DNA of 61,763 nt from Psychrobacter sp. I-STPA6b (GCF_020662265.1 NZ_VEWM01000028.1:1-61763), one strand, 5' to 3'. Shown: positions 20,601 through 30,270, numbered from the stretch's first letter. Notes: generated from the sequence alone by a model not told the origin. Translations and numbers: made by a program.

Positions 20601-23600
20601 AAATCAGCAGGTCTTAAGCCTATTTTTAGCTGATAAATTTAATAACATTCGCAGGCAAGCCATTGATATTGCTCTAAAACAAAAGCACATCAGCATTGCC
20701 AGTGTTATCAACTCTGCCCTTGCCAGCCCATTTTTGGACATGCGTAAATTGGCGTTACATGAAGTCAATAAACACGCCAGTGCCAAACTAACTGAGCAGG
20801 TGTTGCCAACTATTAGCACCTTATTTGATGATGACAGCCAGGAATTGCGAGAAAAGGCATTAGATACCGCTTTAATACTTTGCAAAACGGTGAGCAATCA
20901 GCAATATCAAAACATGCTCACCTCAGCGTTAAGCAGTCCTTATGCTGAAATTCAGCTTAAATCTGCCACCTTATTGGCACAACAATGCCAATTGCAACAG
21001 CTTAGCAATCATGTGGATATTGATGACAGTGATAGCATTCATCACATTGTTGACGAGCAAAACAGTAGCAATGCAAATCAAACTAACCAAAATAGCCAAG
21101 CCAATCAGGCTTATGCCGTGTTTGAGCAGTATTTAGCCAAGCCTATGCCAACACTAAAAAAAGATAGTGAGGACTATCGCCAATGGCAACGCCATATTGA
21201 GCAGTCTTTAGAAGGGTTGGCGGTGTTATGTTCGTTCTCTGCTGATGGTTTTTATCAGTCCAATGCTCACCCTGACCAGCAATCACAGCCAAAGCAACAA
21301 CAACCACAACAAAAACATTGGCATGCTTTTGACTGGTTTGTGCATTATCTTGACCATGCAGACGCCGACTTTCGTACCTTAGCTCCACAGCTTATGTGGG
21401 TTGCCCGCCCCAATACCCTGCCTGCCCATCGTGATAAATTGATTGACTGGCAAAATGATGAGCGAAATGTTGTCAAACAATCTGCCAGTATTGCTTTGGC
21501 AGTATGGGGTGACAGTCATGGCGAGCAGTTATTTACAAAAGATAAACGAGGCTTAAAAGCCATCAAATACCCATTAACCGAATTGCACTGGTTACAAGCC
21601 CGTAATGGTTTAGGTATTGCCAATGCCAATATATTGGCTGATGCGATGAATGATAATGGGTCTTATGAAAAGTTAAATGAGGCAAGCCGTTTATTGCTGG
21701 TATTTTATGATGTGCTATCTATGTATAGTAAAGATAACGAGCAATCTCAGCCCAAACGACTGATTAGCAGTTTAAGTTTTGCTAGTGACAAATCAGCGGT
21801 ATTTATTGCCAATGTACTGGCACGCTTTGAGCAAAACAGCCAGAAAGATAGTCAGCATAACAGCAACAATACCACCAGTACAAACACACCCTCAATTCAA
21901 CCACGTATTTGGCAGTATCTTAGCGATTATCTGCAACAACAGTTAAAACATATATTCAATGGCTATATTAACAATAAAGAGCAACAAGAACTATTAACCA
22001 TCATCACTGCCGAGCGGTTATATCAGTTGGCACAGCAAATCATATTTGCCAATCCGTTACGCAAAGCCCATGCCATTGAAGTGTTATATCGGTTATCAGA
22101 ATTGTTAGGTTTGCCAGAATATAGTCGCAGTTCCATTGTTGTCAAAGAAATGGCTCATGCATGGCAACGAGGCTATGTGGCACTAACTGACAACCTTAAT
22201 AACTCTTTAAATGACGACAATAGCGACAATGTTCATGTTGGCGTCAATATTGATGTCAATGCTGATGACACTGCTCACTATCCATATCAAAGTTTGGCAT
22301 TTGGGGCATGGCTGGATATTATCCGTCAAGACAGTTACCAGACCCATTATGCCAATACTGCCATTCATGGCTTAATGTGGCTCACCAAACAACCGCAACC
22401 AAACCAATCACACAATTCAGCGGATTGGCAAGACAGCGTTCGTCGGGTGTTGTTACCACTACTCAATTATCGTCATTATGATGTGCGTGAATTGGCATGG
22501 CAAAGTTTGCAACAGCTGAACGCCCCTGCACAAAAACTAAGCGAGCAAGCCATTAGCTCACCGCATTTGGACATGATTAAAAAAGGCTTAACGCTGTTAG
22601 TTAATAATGCTGACGCCAGCGAAGCACAGATTAACGAGCAACTAACCGAGCTATTGCAAAGTAACAGCCTGCAACTTGCTCTTGAAGTATATAAATTGCT
22701 TCAACAGCGTGTTGGCAACTTGCCAGCGTCGTTATCGGCACTGACCGCTTATAACGTCTCATTACGTCAACAAGTAGTAACCCAGTGGCAATCGGTAAAA
22801 GCGGTTAATACTACTTCTAGTGGCACTGATAATAAAGATAAAGCCACTGACGACAAACTGACCTTATTGCAAACCGCCATGCACAATGATGACTTGCAAA
22901 CCCGCTATTTGGCATTGTGCCAGCTTGCTGATAACTATATTAGCCAGCAACCCACTGAGATTTTGACCGCCTTATTTAAGCTATGGCGAAATATGCCAGA
23001 GCGTTATTCACAAAAAAATATCTTAGATAAGATTTATACGGCGTTGGATTTCTTACAAAACACTCAGGACAAACCTCAGTACCAAGCCGATTATCAACGC
23101 TTTAGCCAGCAATTACTAACGCTTATTGATGCACCTGAAAACAAAGGCGAAGTTGATAGCATTTATCAAACCATTGGTAAATTGCGTGATGTCAGCCTTG
23201 TGCCTGCCTTGTTAAAACAGTTGCAAGATAGCTACCAAAACAGTGGGCATAGTGGACGGAAAATGAGCAAACACGCCCGTAATCAACTTATTCAATGTAT
23301 CGTCACCATCAGCGGTTTTGACCAAACCATCATGGATTATGAAGACTTACAAAGTACTGAGCATTGGCAAGAAAAACAGCATGCCCGCTACCCTAATGTA
23401 TTGCTAGACTTATTTAACCATCTATTGGCGGTTGCCGATTATGATAAGGTCTATGAATTATTAAGCTCGATGGCATGGGTAGGTAAAGAGATAGACAAAG
23501 ACAAGCCAGAACAAGCACAAAAACAGCCACAAAATATAAATCAGCAAATTGACCTTGCCTTACAACGGGCGTATGAGCAAATCCCCGATAGCAAACCACA

Positions 23601-25731
23601 GTACCGCCGTCGCCTGATTGAAACCATGGTATTTCGTGCCGACAAACGTCAAGGTAGCCTAACCAGCTTACGCAAAGCCTTACAAAGTCGTGAGCCTGAG
23701 ATTCAGTTTTTATCAGCAGAAGGGCTGGCAAAACAAGGTAGCTTTGAGGGTTTGAGTATTTTAATGGCAACCATTGATTACAATACTGATGGCGAGTTGC
23801 GTCGTCGTGGCGTATTGGCATTGGGTGAATTGTTAGGCAATGCTTATGACAATACTCATCAGCAAGACATTAAAGATGCCAAGAAAAAGCAGACTACCCA
23901 AAACGCTCAATATATTCATGCCATCGAACAAGCCTATGACAAGCTGATTAAACTGGCTCAGGATAATGAGCATTATCTGCAAGATGTGGCAAGTGAGGCA
24001 TTGGGACGCTTAAGCCAAGATGGTCAATTTGAGCACAGCGACACCATTTTTGCCTTATTAAAAACCCAGTTACAAAACTTAGAGGTTTGGGACAGTGCCC
24101 TGATTCATTGTCTCAATGGTTTGCGTTGGCTAAACACCACCCCTGCATGGGAAGAGATTCGCCAATATATCCGCCGTTATCTACAAACAGAATGTTTCTT
24201 TGCTCCACAAGACCACGCAGTGACACTGCTACGTTATGCCAGCAAACCCATTGACATTGAGGCAAATAAAACCTTACTGCTTGATATCATCAAACAATCA
24301 GGTGAACAAGACAGCGAGCTTGACGATGACACCGTAATCATCGCCTTTAAAACGGCACAAGCTCTCTGGAATGAAAAAGACAATGAAAATGAAAATGGCA
24401 ATAAAGAAGGCAACGAAACGGAAAATGAGCAACAGCAAAACAACGTCTATCCTTACGATTGGGCAATGCTATTAAGTTGTGACCCATTGTGTGAGGACGA
24501 AACCATCGGCGAGCAATTAAGCCTAAAACGCATTTGCCAACATGCCAGCATTGATGAGCTAACCGACTTTATCAATCGTTATCAGCGTCGCCTTGATAGC
24601 ACCATCAAACAGCGATTGGCGGACAGCATATTGGCTCGTCAAGATATGCCTGCCAGTAGCTTACAACAGCTTATCAGCAGTGACACTATTACTAGCAAAC
24701 ATATTGGACTGCGTTATCTTAATCAATATCCAAATAGCTATCTTAATGCCGACAATGCGGATAACACCAATATTGTTGAGTTGTTATGGCAACAATTTGA
24801 GCTAGCTAAAAATCAATGGGCTGGCTTATGTAAAGAGGTGAGCCAACGCCCTGCTCTAACCCAAAACGGCTCATGGCTAGAGCGTAGTGAACAGATTGCT
24901 GATACCATCAAGCAACTGCTATGGCTACTTATCCGCCATACTGACAGCACAAATAACACTGCAAAACAACGTCTAAATGAGCTATGGACATGGCTGATTG
25001 ACAACCAAAATAACCCTGTGTTATCGGCAGTTAAATCGTTGGCAACATGGGTAGATAACTGGTGGAATCAAGCCTTATTAGCACAGCTTGCCAGCTTATC
25101 TTCTACAACTACAAATACTGCAAACATTGCCAAGCCATTAGAGCAACTATTACAGACCTACAATGTTTCTCAAAGCAGTGATGGGAAAAAAGGTATCACA
25201 TGGCTAAATAGCGACACACAACAGCTATTGGGGCAAATACAGCAAGTTATCAGTTTACAACAAGCAGGTAAAGTGGATAAAGCAGATAATGCAATCTCTG
25301 CCAATAAAGCCAATGACACACCAACCGACAGCTTTGTAGAAAAATCACCTAATCAACAACTGCTGGCATGGATTAAAGCCGATGACGCTGAAAGTTTGAT
25401 GAATTGGGCATTTGATAACAGCTTAACTATTAGCTTACGCTTGCGAGCCATTGAAAGCCTGTCGCAACTGCATGACCCACGTATTGAACAGTGGCTACAA
25501 ATGTTGATTGACAGTCATCAAGCGGACAGTGTCGATTATGTTAATAGTGTAAGCCAAGACAATGATGTTCGCCAAGAAATTGCAAAAACCGCTTATAAAG
25601 TATTACGCCGTTGGCAACGAGCCATAAGCCGTCAACAACAAAAACGGGCGTTACCTCAGTCACAATTATTGACACAAGCACAGCCCCTTACAGACACGCC
25701 AGCCAACGCCACCAACGGTAAAGGAGAATAA
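17605..25731 (+). CDS. Giant retron-associated WD40 plus HEAT/ARM-repeat protein
   Basis: This 2708-aa protein has WD40-like repeats at residues ~20-390 (SSDGKWLVVGNTLGQISSYQW; HDGKVNVVCFEPVGQYFFSAGTDKKLL; VTALLVSDSRLYTGSDDKSIKSW). About 2300 residues of HEAT/ARM helical repeats follow (for example FNNIRRQAIDIALKQ, HYDVRELAWQSLQQL, DGELRRRGVLALGELLG). The repeats are interrupted by Gln/Asn/Asp-rich loops. There is no signal peptide, transmembrane segment, nuclease or ATPase motif that I can see, so the role is probably a protein-binding solenoid. It is the second gene of the operon, 115 bp after the first across the G/C-rich repeat. The next gene starts 3 bp after its stop, which indicates tight coexpression with the SWIM and RT genes. 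The size is exceptional even for a defence accessory protein. Confidence 0.75.
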   Translation: MKNSTLPYWGQINALVSQDNTSIFTTRQPNYTDSNKQTSPMLYRIDSSKEPLTLQTTAMPCAIQAMCALADSTIIMVGQDGHLYQSDWQAKKIKQVSNTSAFDKLAEFADFTDTNNNDNNHKKHNPNAVAMATLEGAIAVLYPRHIVVWQYQKHQVGDCLAVLPLSQQSQSDNTSDNATDSTANITNTGTGVATTFATSSDGKWLVVGNTLGQISSYQWLGQDLGQSDDTDDTDDTATTANFAFSSQATLHDGKVNVVCFEPVGQYFFSAGTDKKLLRTHVQGDLHPLDRAKASQHSEMVTALLVSDSRLYTGSDDKSIKSWAFDKGQPNSCKEDLSKIRQLSLVNYLGQSAIVAVGTDQSLRYVLITDSNAGKLGEVAHIVKDGYQQVKDLLTDTSAHADTAFNEALELLNGQVDKQNLTLVSNVLDKLTAKDSHKVEQLITWIAQSGLDNGLDKAPSILEKQLNKAPSKRGRQIAFEALASLAYQQQQQQADEAQTLDSYEYLDIALKSKHEDVVTLAVNGYFDVAKQSEDLQRLVLPILQEVLCQNQFANVRKQALVILETLLPEDSPKADLMALESNHSDIKQAGLIRLYQRGLLNSIEVRRQLMLLQNNEAQTVRQTAFYVSVLAEPKLTEALKHASQQLGDNQLQRILQDFNDFRLWSDALISSANEPTQKQSALQKLSQTLKTVANKVTGKDTNQKDDKNNASGNNSSSNSNTANTTVTLDFTTQDFANVNNVNHTNNSIDKTTPIQTAKLSNAELEPLLQGLGNPHADICFHSAYALACLQDRRAFGSLIRLMHDQDNNIRAGVAVALANLGDVDGSAEGKDILPLLLDDKVDNVRQTAMNAYGKLADSPLQWASVGFASKHQDIHERALAIFLTQANTTDSKSTNNVISEEMTAVLLQALNNPFESIRQEVVKVLLNRVINQTQNADTADTDNSVDNSPAPLAKLIDTLSHSQFEDVHQVAVAEWQHQLLQQQEKRGQTTAEQKQAQDEQNQQVLSLFLADKFNNIRRQAIDIALKQKHISIASVINSALASPFLDMRKLALHEVNKHASAKLTEQVLPTISTLFDDDSQELREKALDTALILCKTVSNQQYQNMLTSALSSPYAEIQLKSATLLAQQCQLQQLSNHVDIDDSDSIHHIVDEQNSSNANQTNQNSQANQAYAVFEQYLAKPMPTLKKDSEDYRQWQRHIEQSLEGLAVLCSFSADGFYQSNAHPDQQSQPKQQQPQQKHWHAFDWFVHYLDHADADFRTLAPQLMWVARPNTLPAHRDKLIDWQNDERNVVKQSASIALAVWGDSHGEQLFTKDKRGLKAIKYPLTELHWLQARNGLGIANANILADAMNDNGSYEKLNEASRLLLVFYDVLSMYSKDNEQSQPKRLISSLSFASDKSAVFIANVLARFEQNSQKDSQHNSNNTTSTNTPSIQPRIWQYLSDYLQQQLKHIFNGYINNKEQQELLTIITAERLYQLAQQIIFANPLRKAHAIEVLYRLSELLGLPEYSRSSIVVKEMAHAWQRGYVALTDNLNNSLNDDNSDNVHVGVNIDVNADDTAHYPYQSLAFGAWLDIIRQDSYQTHYANTAIHGLMWLTKQPQPNQSHNSADWQDSVRRVLLPLLNYRHYDVRELAWQSLQQLNAPAQKLSEQAISSPHLDMIKKGLTLLVNNADASEAQINEQLTELLQSNSLQLALEVYKLLQQRVGNLPASLSALTAYNVSLRQQVVTQWQSVKAVNTTSSGTDNKDKATDDKLTLLQTAMHNDDLQTRYLALCQLADNYISQQPTEILTALFKLWRNMPERYSQKNILDKIYTALDFLQNTQDKPQYQADYQRFSQQLLTLIDAPENKGEVDSIYQTIGKLRDVSLVPALLKQLQDSYQNSGHSGRKMSKHARNQLIQCIVTISGFDQTIMDYEDLQSTEHWQEKQHARYPNVLLDLFNHLLAVADYDKVYELLSSMAWVGKEIDKDKPEQAQKQPQNINQQIDLALQRAYEQIPDSKPQYRRRLIETMVFRADKRQGSLTSLRKALQSREPEIQFLSAEGLAKQGSFEGLSILMATIDYNTDGELRRRGVLALGELLGNAYDNTHQQDIKDAKKKQTTQNAQYIHAIEQAYDKLIKLAQDNEHYLQDVASEALGRLSQDGQFEHSDTIFALLKTQLQNLEVWDSALIHCLNGLRWLNTTPAWEEIRQYIRRYLQTECFFAPQDHAVTLLRYASKPIDIEANKTLLLDIIKQSGEQDSELDDDTVIIAFKTAQALWNEKDNENENGNKEGNETENEQQQNNVYPYDWAMLLSCDPLCEDETIGEQLSLKRICQHASIDELTDFINRYQRRLDSTIKQRLADSILARQDMPASSLQQLISSDTITSKHIGLRYLNQYPNSYLNADNADNTNIVELLWQQFELAKNQWAGLCKEVSQRPALTQNGSWLERSEQIADTIKQLLWLLIRHTDSTNNTAKQRLNELWTWLIDNQNNPVLSAVKSLATWVDNWWNQALLAQLASLSSTTTNTANIAKPLEQLLQTYNVSQSSDGKKGITWLNSDTQQLLGQIQQVISLQQAGKVDKADNAISANKANDTPTDSFVEKSPNQQLLAWIKADDAESLMNWAFDNSLTISLRLRAIESLSQLHDPRIEQWLQMLIDSHQADSVDYVNSVSQDNDVRQEIAKTAYKVLRRWQRAISRQQQKRALPQSQLLTQAQPLTDTPANATNGKGE

Positions 25732-25734
25732 TAA

Positions 25735-28122
25735 ATGAGCAATGACCAAAAAAATAACACGCTAGACAGTGCAAATGACATGAATACAAATAATGACGTC
25801 AATAATAACCTAAATGCTGATGGCGTGATGATGAGAATGGATTATGCTCGTCCAAGCCAAGTGATAGATAGTCAGGTAATTGATAGCCCTGTTAATACAG
25901 ACGCTTCACTTAGCCAAGATAACAGCGAAAAACTAACCCAGCATGTGGCACTATTTACCGAGCTAAATCGCCAAGATGTCAAATTCCATGCTAAGGTCAA
26001 ATCGCCCTTGCTGTTTCGCGATACCTTATCAGCATTGTTTGATGTGGTGAGCAGTGATTATCGTTATGTTCCCAAAGACCGCTCGGCTTATAGCGTATTT
26101 ATGCAAATGCGACGAGCCAATGCTAATAAAAACCTGTTTACCGCCCAACGGCAATATTTTGAATGGCTGTTTAATAACGACCCACTAGCCTTTTGTATCC
26201 TTGACCCGATTATCCAAGTGCATGAGCAAGGCATTAGCTTTGAAGTGTTTAGTCGTGACGAAGGCTGTTATGCCCAGTTGACCTTAAGCCATGATATTTT
26301 TGATAGTCAAAGCAGTGCAGGCGGTGCGGATAGCATTAACTATGGCACAACCAGTATTGACTATAGCAGTGCTTTATACGAAGGCATTCAACGCATACGC
26401 GACTACACGCCAACCAGCCTTGATATTGGGCATGAGGCGGTTAGTTTACAACGCCTAAATGAGGCAACAAATAACGACAACCAAAAAGTAAACGGTAAAA
26501 GTGAGGCTAATAACGAAACAAACGAAGTTGAAGTTAATGAAGTTATCGAAAAACGCATTAACGTTCCCAAAAACTGGATACGCTCGTTATTACAAGTGCA
26601 GTCAGCGTCACAACTGCCCCAAGACAGCATTGAGCTAGACCCCATCGCCTTATATAACGTCTTGTTTGAATTGCGTATGCATGCCGACATCAAAGGCAAA
26701 CGCCGAGGCTTGCTTATCGAACTGCGTCCCCAACAACAGCCAATTATTATCCTAGAGCCGTTTAATATTGCCGTTACCAGTCAAGTCAGCAAACACGCCC
26801 GCTCTTATCAAGGCTCACAAGCCAAACTTATCCGCCTTTGGGGTCGTCGTCGCCTTGCCCTACTCAAACGCCTATTGCCCCATTGCAAAACGGTTAATGT
26901 ATCCTTGCTTGGACAAGGTATGCCAAGCTATTGGACGCTGGCGGGTGACGGTTTCCACTTTACCTTTGCCATGACAGGCTTTAGCCAAAGCAACTGGTCG
27001 CAAGCATTGGGCTTTGACTTACTATTGCCTAAACGCCCACAAAGTTTGAGCGTTGAGGGTGACAAGATTGATGGCAATGTTAGCAGTAAAAATGATGACC
27101 AATCAGACCTACAAGCCCTACTTGAGCAGTTGCAACAACAGCCCAGTAGCCTTACTGATTTAAGCAAAGATAACAAAACAAACAAAACCGCTATCCGTCA
27201 ACAACTCTTGACCGCCAGTCAGCAAGGATTTATCCGTTATGACATGGCAACGCAAACCTATTACTACCGTCCATTAACGCAAACACCACTGGATATGCAA
27301 GCGTTTGCCTATCATAATCCTGCTGAAAAACAAGCCTATGACCTTGTTAGCCGAACCGATGCTATCCGCAAATTTTCGGTGGATAACCTTGCCAGTCAAG
27401 GCATACTTATCCAAGCGGACATTCACGTTAGCGAGGACAGACGCAGTTATCACAGCCAATTACAACTCGGCGACGAAGGTATCGTCAGTCGTGCCGAATG
27501 TAGCTGTCCGCAATTTTTGCAACATCGACTGACGCAAGGGGTTTGCTCACACCTTATCGCCCTACGTCTGGCATATAACGACTTTGACGCCAGTCATGAC
27601 CCACAAGCCCAAGCCAACTGGCAAGAAACCCGTATATTAAGCAAACGTATTAATATTAATACTAACAGTACTAATGCTACTAACACTCAAACCGATGAGC
27701 AAAGCAATGCTAACTTTAATCCTATTTTGGATTTAACCGCTTTATCAAATAGCAACAGTAAAGACAACCGTAAAAACAATAGTAAGGACGATGGCTCGCA
27801 AGACAGTAACAACCAGAACAGCCATGCAGGTATGAGTAGCGTCAACATACAGCAAGTGCAAATCACCCTAAAAGCTAAAAAAGTGATTATTGAATACCTT
27901 AATCACGACCCACGCAAACGCAAATATCAGCATTATCAACGCCAAAACGGGCAAGGCGAAACCACTGGCGACAGCAATAACAGCAACAGCAATGCCATCA
28001 ATACTGCTACCAACACACGCCAGCAATTTATCTTTAACCAGCCCAAACAAGCCAAACAAGCCTTTTTACAACACATTGCCAAATTTGAAGCCGATGGCTT
28101 TATTGAAAATCAAGGGGTGTAA
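25735..28122 (+). CDS. SWIM zinc-finger protein of the retron operon
   Basis: This 795-aa protein carries a SWIM motif C589-S-C591-x12-C604-S-H606 (AECSCPQFL..GVCSHL). This zinc finger is thought to bind DNA or mediate protein contacts. The N-terminal ~570 residues are mixed alpha/beta with no family I recognise. The C-terminal ~180 residues are Asn/Lys-rich and contain KKVIIEYLNHDPRKRKYQHY. The start ATG follows a good AAGGAG 3 bp after the preceding stop, and the RT gene begins 3 bp after its own stop. SWIM proteins with ARM proteins and a retron RT are known partners (WHSWIM in the retron literature, from memory). Its part, effector or adaptor, cannot be told from sequence. Confidence 0.8.
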   Translation: MSNDQKNNTLDSANDMNTNNDVNNNLNADGVMMRMDYARPSQVIDSQVIDSPVNTDASLSQDNSEKLTQHVALFTELNRQDVKFHAKVKSPLLFRDTLSALFDVVSSDYRYVPKDRSAYSVFMQMRRANANKNLFTAQRQYFEWLFNNDPLAFCILDPIIQVHEQGISFEVFSRDEGCYAQLTLSHDIFDSQSSAGGADSINYGTTSIDYSSALYEGIQRIRDYTPTSLDIGHEAVSLQRLNEATNNDNQKVNGKSEANNETNEVEVNEVIEKRINVPKNWIRSLLQVQSASQLPQDSIELDPIALYNVLFELRMHADIKGKRRGLLIELRPQQQPIIILEPFNIAVTSQVSKHARSYQGSQAKLIRLWGRRRLALLKRLLPHCKTVNVSLLGQGMPSYWTLAGDGFHFTFAMTGFSQSNWSQALGFDLLLPKRPQSLSVEGDKIDGNVSSKNDDQSDLQALLEQLQQQPSSLTDLSKDNKTNKTAIRQQLLTASQQGFIRYDMATQTYYYRPLTQTPLDMQAFAYHNPAEKQAYDLVSRTDAIRKFSVDNLASQGILIQADIHVSEDRRSYHSQLQLGDEGIVSRAECSCPQFLQHRLTQGVCSHLIALRLAYNDFDASHDPQAQANWQETRILSKRININTNSTNATNTQTDEQSNANFNPILDLTALSNSNSKDNRKNNSKDDGSQDSNNQNSHAGMSSVNIQQVQITLKAKKVIIEYLNHDPRKRKYQHYQRQNGQGETTGDSNNSNSNAINTATNTRQQFIFNQPKQAKQAFLQHIAKFEADGFIENQGV

Positions 28123-28125
28123 CCG

Positions 28126-29595
28126 ATGAGTAAGCGCAACAATAACAGCAACAACAACCAAAATAACGCACAACAGCTGTCACAGTATATCCATAACAAC
28201 CAAGCTCATCATGGCAACCTAATCAACCCCAATGGTGATGAAAAGCTCAACGAGCTACAACAGCTTTGGCAAGACATTGAACAAGCAGGCGGGCGTTATC
28301 AGTACGTCCAGCAACAGCTTGTTAAACAAGGATTTTTGGTTGAACGTCAGCCCATTGACAACATGAGTCCCAAAGAGCGTGACCGCTACAAAAAACAACT
28401 CAAACAAGAAGCCCTTGAAGCCAAAAAGCTCAAACAACAAGCATGGCAAGCCTACAAAGCCCAGCACATTGTTTATCTTGGGCGCGATATTTACTGGACG
28501 GACGACACCAGCCCCGACCAATGGGACGTAAAAGACGCCAGCAATCGGCTGATAGAAAACCAACTGCCCCTTATCGACAAGCCCCAAAAGCTGGCAAGCT
28601 CCCTAAACTTGACCATACCACAGTTAAAAGGCTTGTGTTATCAGCGTGACGTTGCCACCAACTTAACCTACAACCACTTTACCATCGCCAAACGCAACGG
28701 CACGCCTCGGCAAATCTGGTCGCCCATTCCGCGCCTAAAATATGCCCAACGCTGGATACTGGATAATATCCTCAATAACCTGCCCATTCATGGCTCGGCG
28801 CATGGCTTTGTGCAAGGCAAATCCATTGTTAGCAATGCGTGTGTGCATACCGATAGCGAACTGCTGATTAAACTGGATATCAAAGACTTCTTCCCCAGTG
28901 TGCATTGGCGCAGGGTTAAAGGCGTGTTTCGTCATGCAGGCTATCATGAGCAAATCGCTACCTTATTGGCACTGCTTTGCACCGAATCACCGCGTCAAAT
29001 CGTGCGTCAAAATGGCGTGACCTACTATGTCGCCTTGGCTGACCGCTGTTTGCCACAAGGTGCACCCACCAGCCCTGCCCTTACCAACATCGTCTGTCTA
29101 AACCTTGACCGCCGATTGACGGGACTTGCGGATAAATTGGGCTTACGCTATAGCCGTTATGCCGATGACTTAACCTTTAGCCTACCCAAAACCGACACCG
29201 CCACTTCTACCAACAATAACAATGAGCAAAACCAGCTTATCGGGCAACTGCTTGGCTCAGTAAGTAAAATTTTGAGCGAGGAAGGCTTTGCCATTAACAG
29301 TGATAAAACCAAAATCATTCGCACAGGCAATCAGCAAAACGTCACAGGCTTGGTGGTCAATGGTGACGGTACGCCCCGAGTACCTCGCAAAACCAAACGT
29401 ATGCTAAGAGCCGTCATTCATAACCTACAAAATGGCGGAAAACTGCGGGCTGATGAGAATTTTAATACCCTAATGGGCTATGCCTCATGGATTGCCATGA
29501 CCGACCCAGAGCTTGGAGCAAGCTATTTGCAACAGCTTGGGGAGTTAAGCAAGGAATTTGCTAAAAAGGCTGAAAAAGAGGATAAGACTGAATGA
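28126..29595 (+). CDS. Retron-type reverse transcriptase
   Basis: The enzyme would copy the msd part of the retron RNA into cDNA primed from the 2'-OH of the branching G. This 489-aa protein has the RT core at residues ~185-420: NACVH (237-241, the retron NAxxH), the motif-A aspartate in KLDIKDFF (D251), QGAPTSP (311-317), YADD (345-348) and QNVTGLVVN with the retron VTG (406-408). All catalytic residues are intact. The N-terminal extension of ~150 residues is longer than in compact retron RTs, with an Asn/Gln-rich start and a charged helical part. It is the last gene of the operon, ~14.4 kb from the candidate ncRNA, which is on the other strand. Group II intron maturases and diversity-generating RTs are less likely because NAxxH and VTG are both present. 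Confidence 0.92.
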   Translation: MSKRNNNSNNNQNNAQQLSQYIHNNQAHHGNLINPNGDEKLNELQQLWQDIEQAGGRYQYVQQQLVKQGFLVERQPIDNMSPKERDRYKKQLKQEALEAKKLKQQAWQAYKAQHIVYLGRDIYWTDDTSPDQWDVKDASNRLIENQLPLIDKPQKLASSLNLTIPQLKGLCYQRDVATNLTYNHFTIAKRNGTPRQIWSPIPRLKYAQRWILDNILNNLPIHGSAHGFVQGKSIVSNACVHTDSELLIKLDIKDFFPSVHWRRVKGVFRHAGYHEQIATLLALLCTESPRQIVRQNGVTYYVALADRCLPQGAPTSPALTNIVCLNLDRRLTGLADKLGLRYSRYADDLTFSLPKTDTATSTNNNNEQNQLIGQLLGSVSKILSEEGFAINSDKTKIIRTGNQQNVTGLVVNGDGTPRVPRKTKRMLRAVIHNLQNGGKLRADENFNTLMGYASWIAMTDPELGASYLQQLGELSKEFAKKAEKEDKTE

Positions 29596-29623
29596 TGCTC
29601 ATTAGGCTTAACTATGTATAACT

Positions 29624-30214
29624 ATGCGTATTAATATAGATGTCCTTTTAGCAAAAGGATACCGCATTGTAGATACTCAGCCAGCTCAAAAAATGACGAT
29701 GGAAAATATATTAAACAATATATTTTCCTATCTTGATGACTATCCAAAGATGGGGTTTTCTTTTATAAATTACCCAGATGAAATCATCGTCATATCCAAT
29801 AACGCAAATGAGCTATTTAAGGTTTTTGGCTATTGTATATTTGGGTTTTTTGTCATAGATAGCAATGAGCATATCTTATTATTGCCTAATGAAGGCTTGG
29901 ACTTTAACAATGATAAAGTATATGTTAATCGCTCATTAGCTGTGTTTTTGCAATGTTATTCATTATTTTTATCTAAAATCTTCTTATTAAAGTCAAAGAT
30001 ATTTGATAAAGATACTGATGAAGTTGCTTTAGTTGAGCTTGCCAACAATACGGCTAATAAGCTAATGCAAGAAATAGCCTGTTTAGATAAAGAGTTAGAT
30101 AAAAAGGCTTTAAAAGATGATGGCTTTTGGTGCTTAATGATTTATATGATACAAGAGCTAGAGATTAAACTTAATCTACCCATATCAGAATATATCACCA
30201 GCAATAGATTATAA
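29624..30214 (+). CDS. Hypothetical protein, possibly SUKH-like immunity protein
   Basis: This 196-aa protein has no signal peptide. The segment around residues 80-120 (IDSNEHILLLPNEGLDFNND..YVNRSLAVFLQCY) resembles the core of SUKH-superfamily immunity proteins, where a VNxSLxxFL strand-helix unit is common. The match is by eye and weak. It starts 28 bp after the RT stop without a clear Shine-Dalgarno, and its base composition is more AT-rich than the retron genes. It may therefore be independent cargo rather than part of the retron. No toxin gene lies next to it. Confidence 0.45.
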   Translation: MRINIDVLLAKGYRIVDTQPAQKMTMENILNNIFSYLDDYPKMGFSFINYPDEIIVISNNANELFKVFGYCIFGFFVIDSNEHILLLPNEGLDFNNDKVYVNRSLAVFLQCYSLFLSKIFLLKSKIFDKDTDEVALVELANNTANKLMQEIACLDKELDKKALKDDGFWCLMIYMIQELEIKLNLPISEYITSNRL

Positions 30215-30270
30215 ATGGGTTTGGTGTGGATATTTTAGCAAAATATTTAGGGTTGTATCTTATAGATTTT

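Noticed and set aside
28126..29595. Group II intron maturase or diversity-generating RT
   Set aside because: No intron RNA domains, maturase X/HNH region or template repeat were seen, and retron NAxxH and VTG motifs are both present.
30230..30246. Terminator ATATTTT-AGC-AAAATAT between convergent genes
   Set aside because: The stem is all A/T apart from the loop and lacks a U-run, so it is too weak to call.
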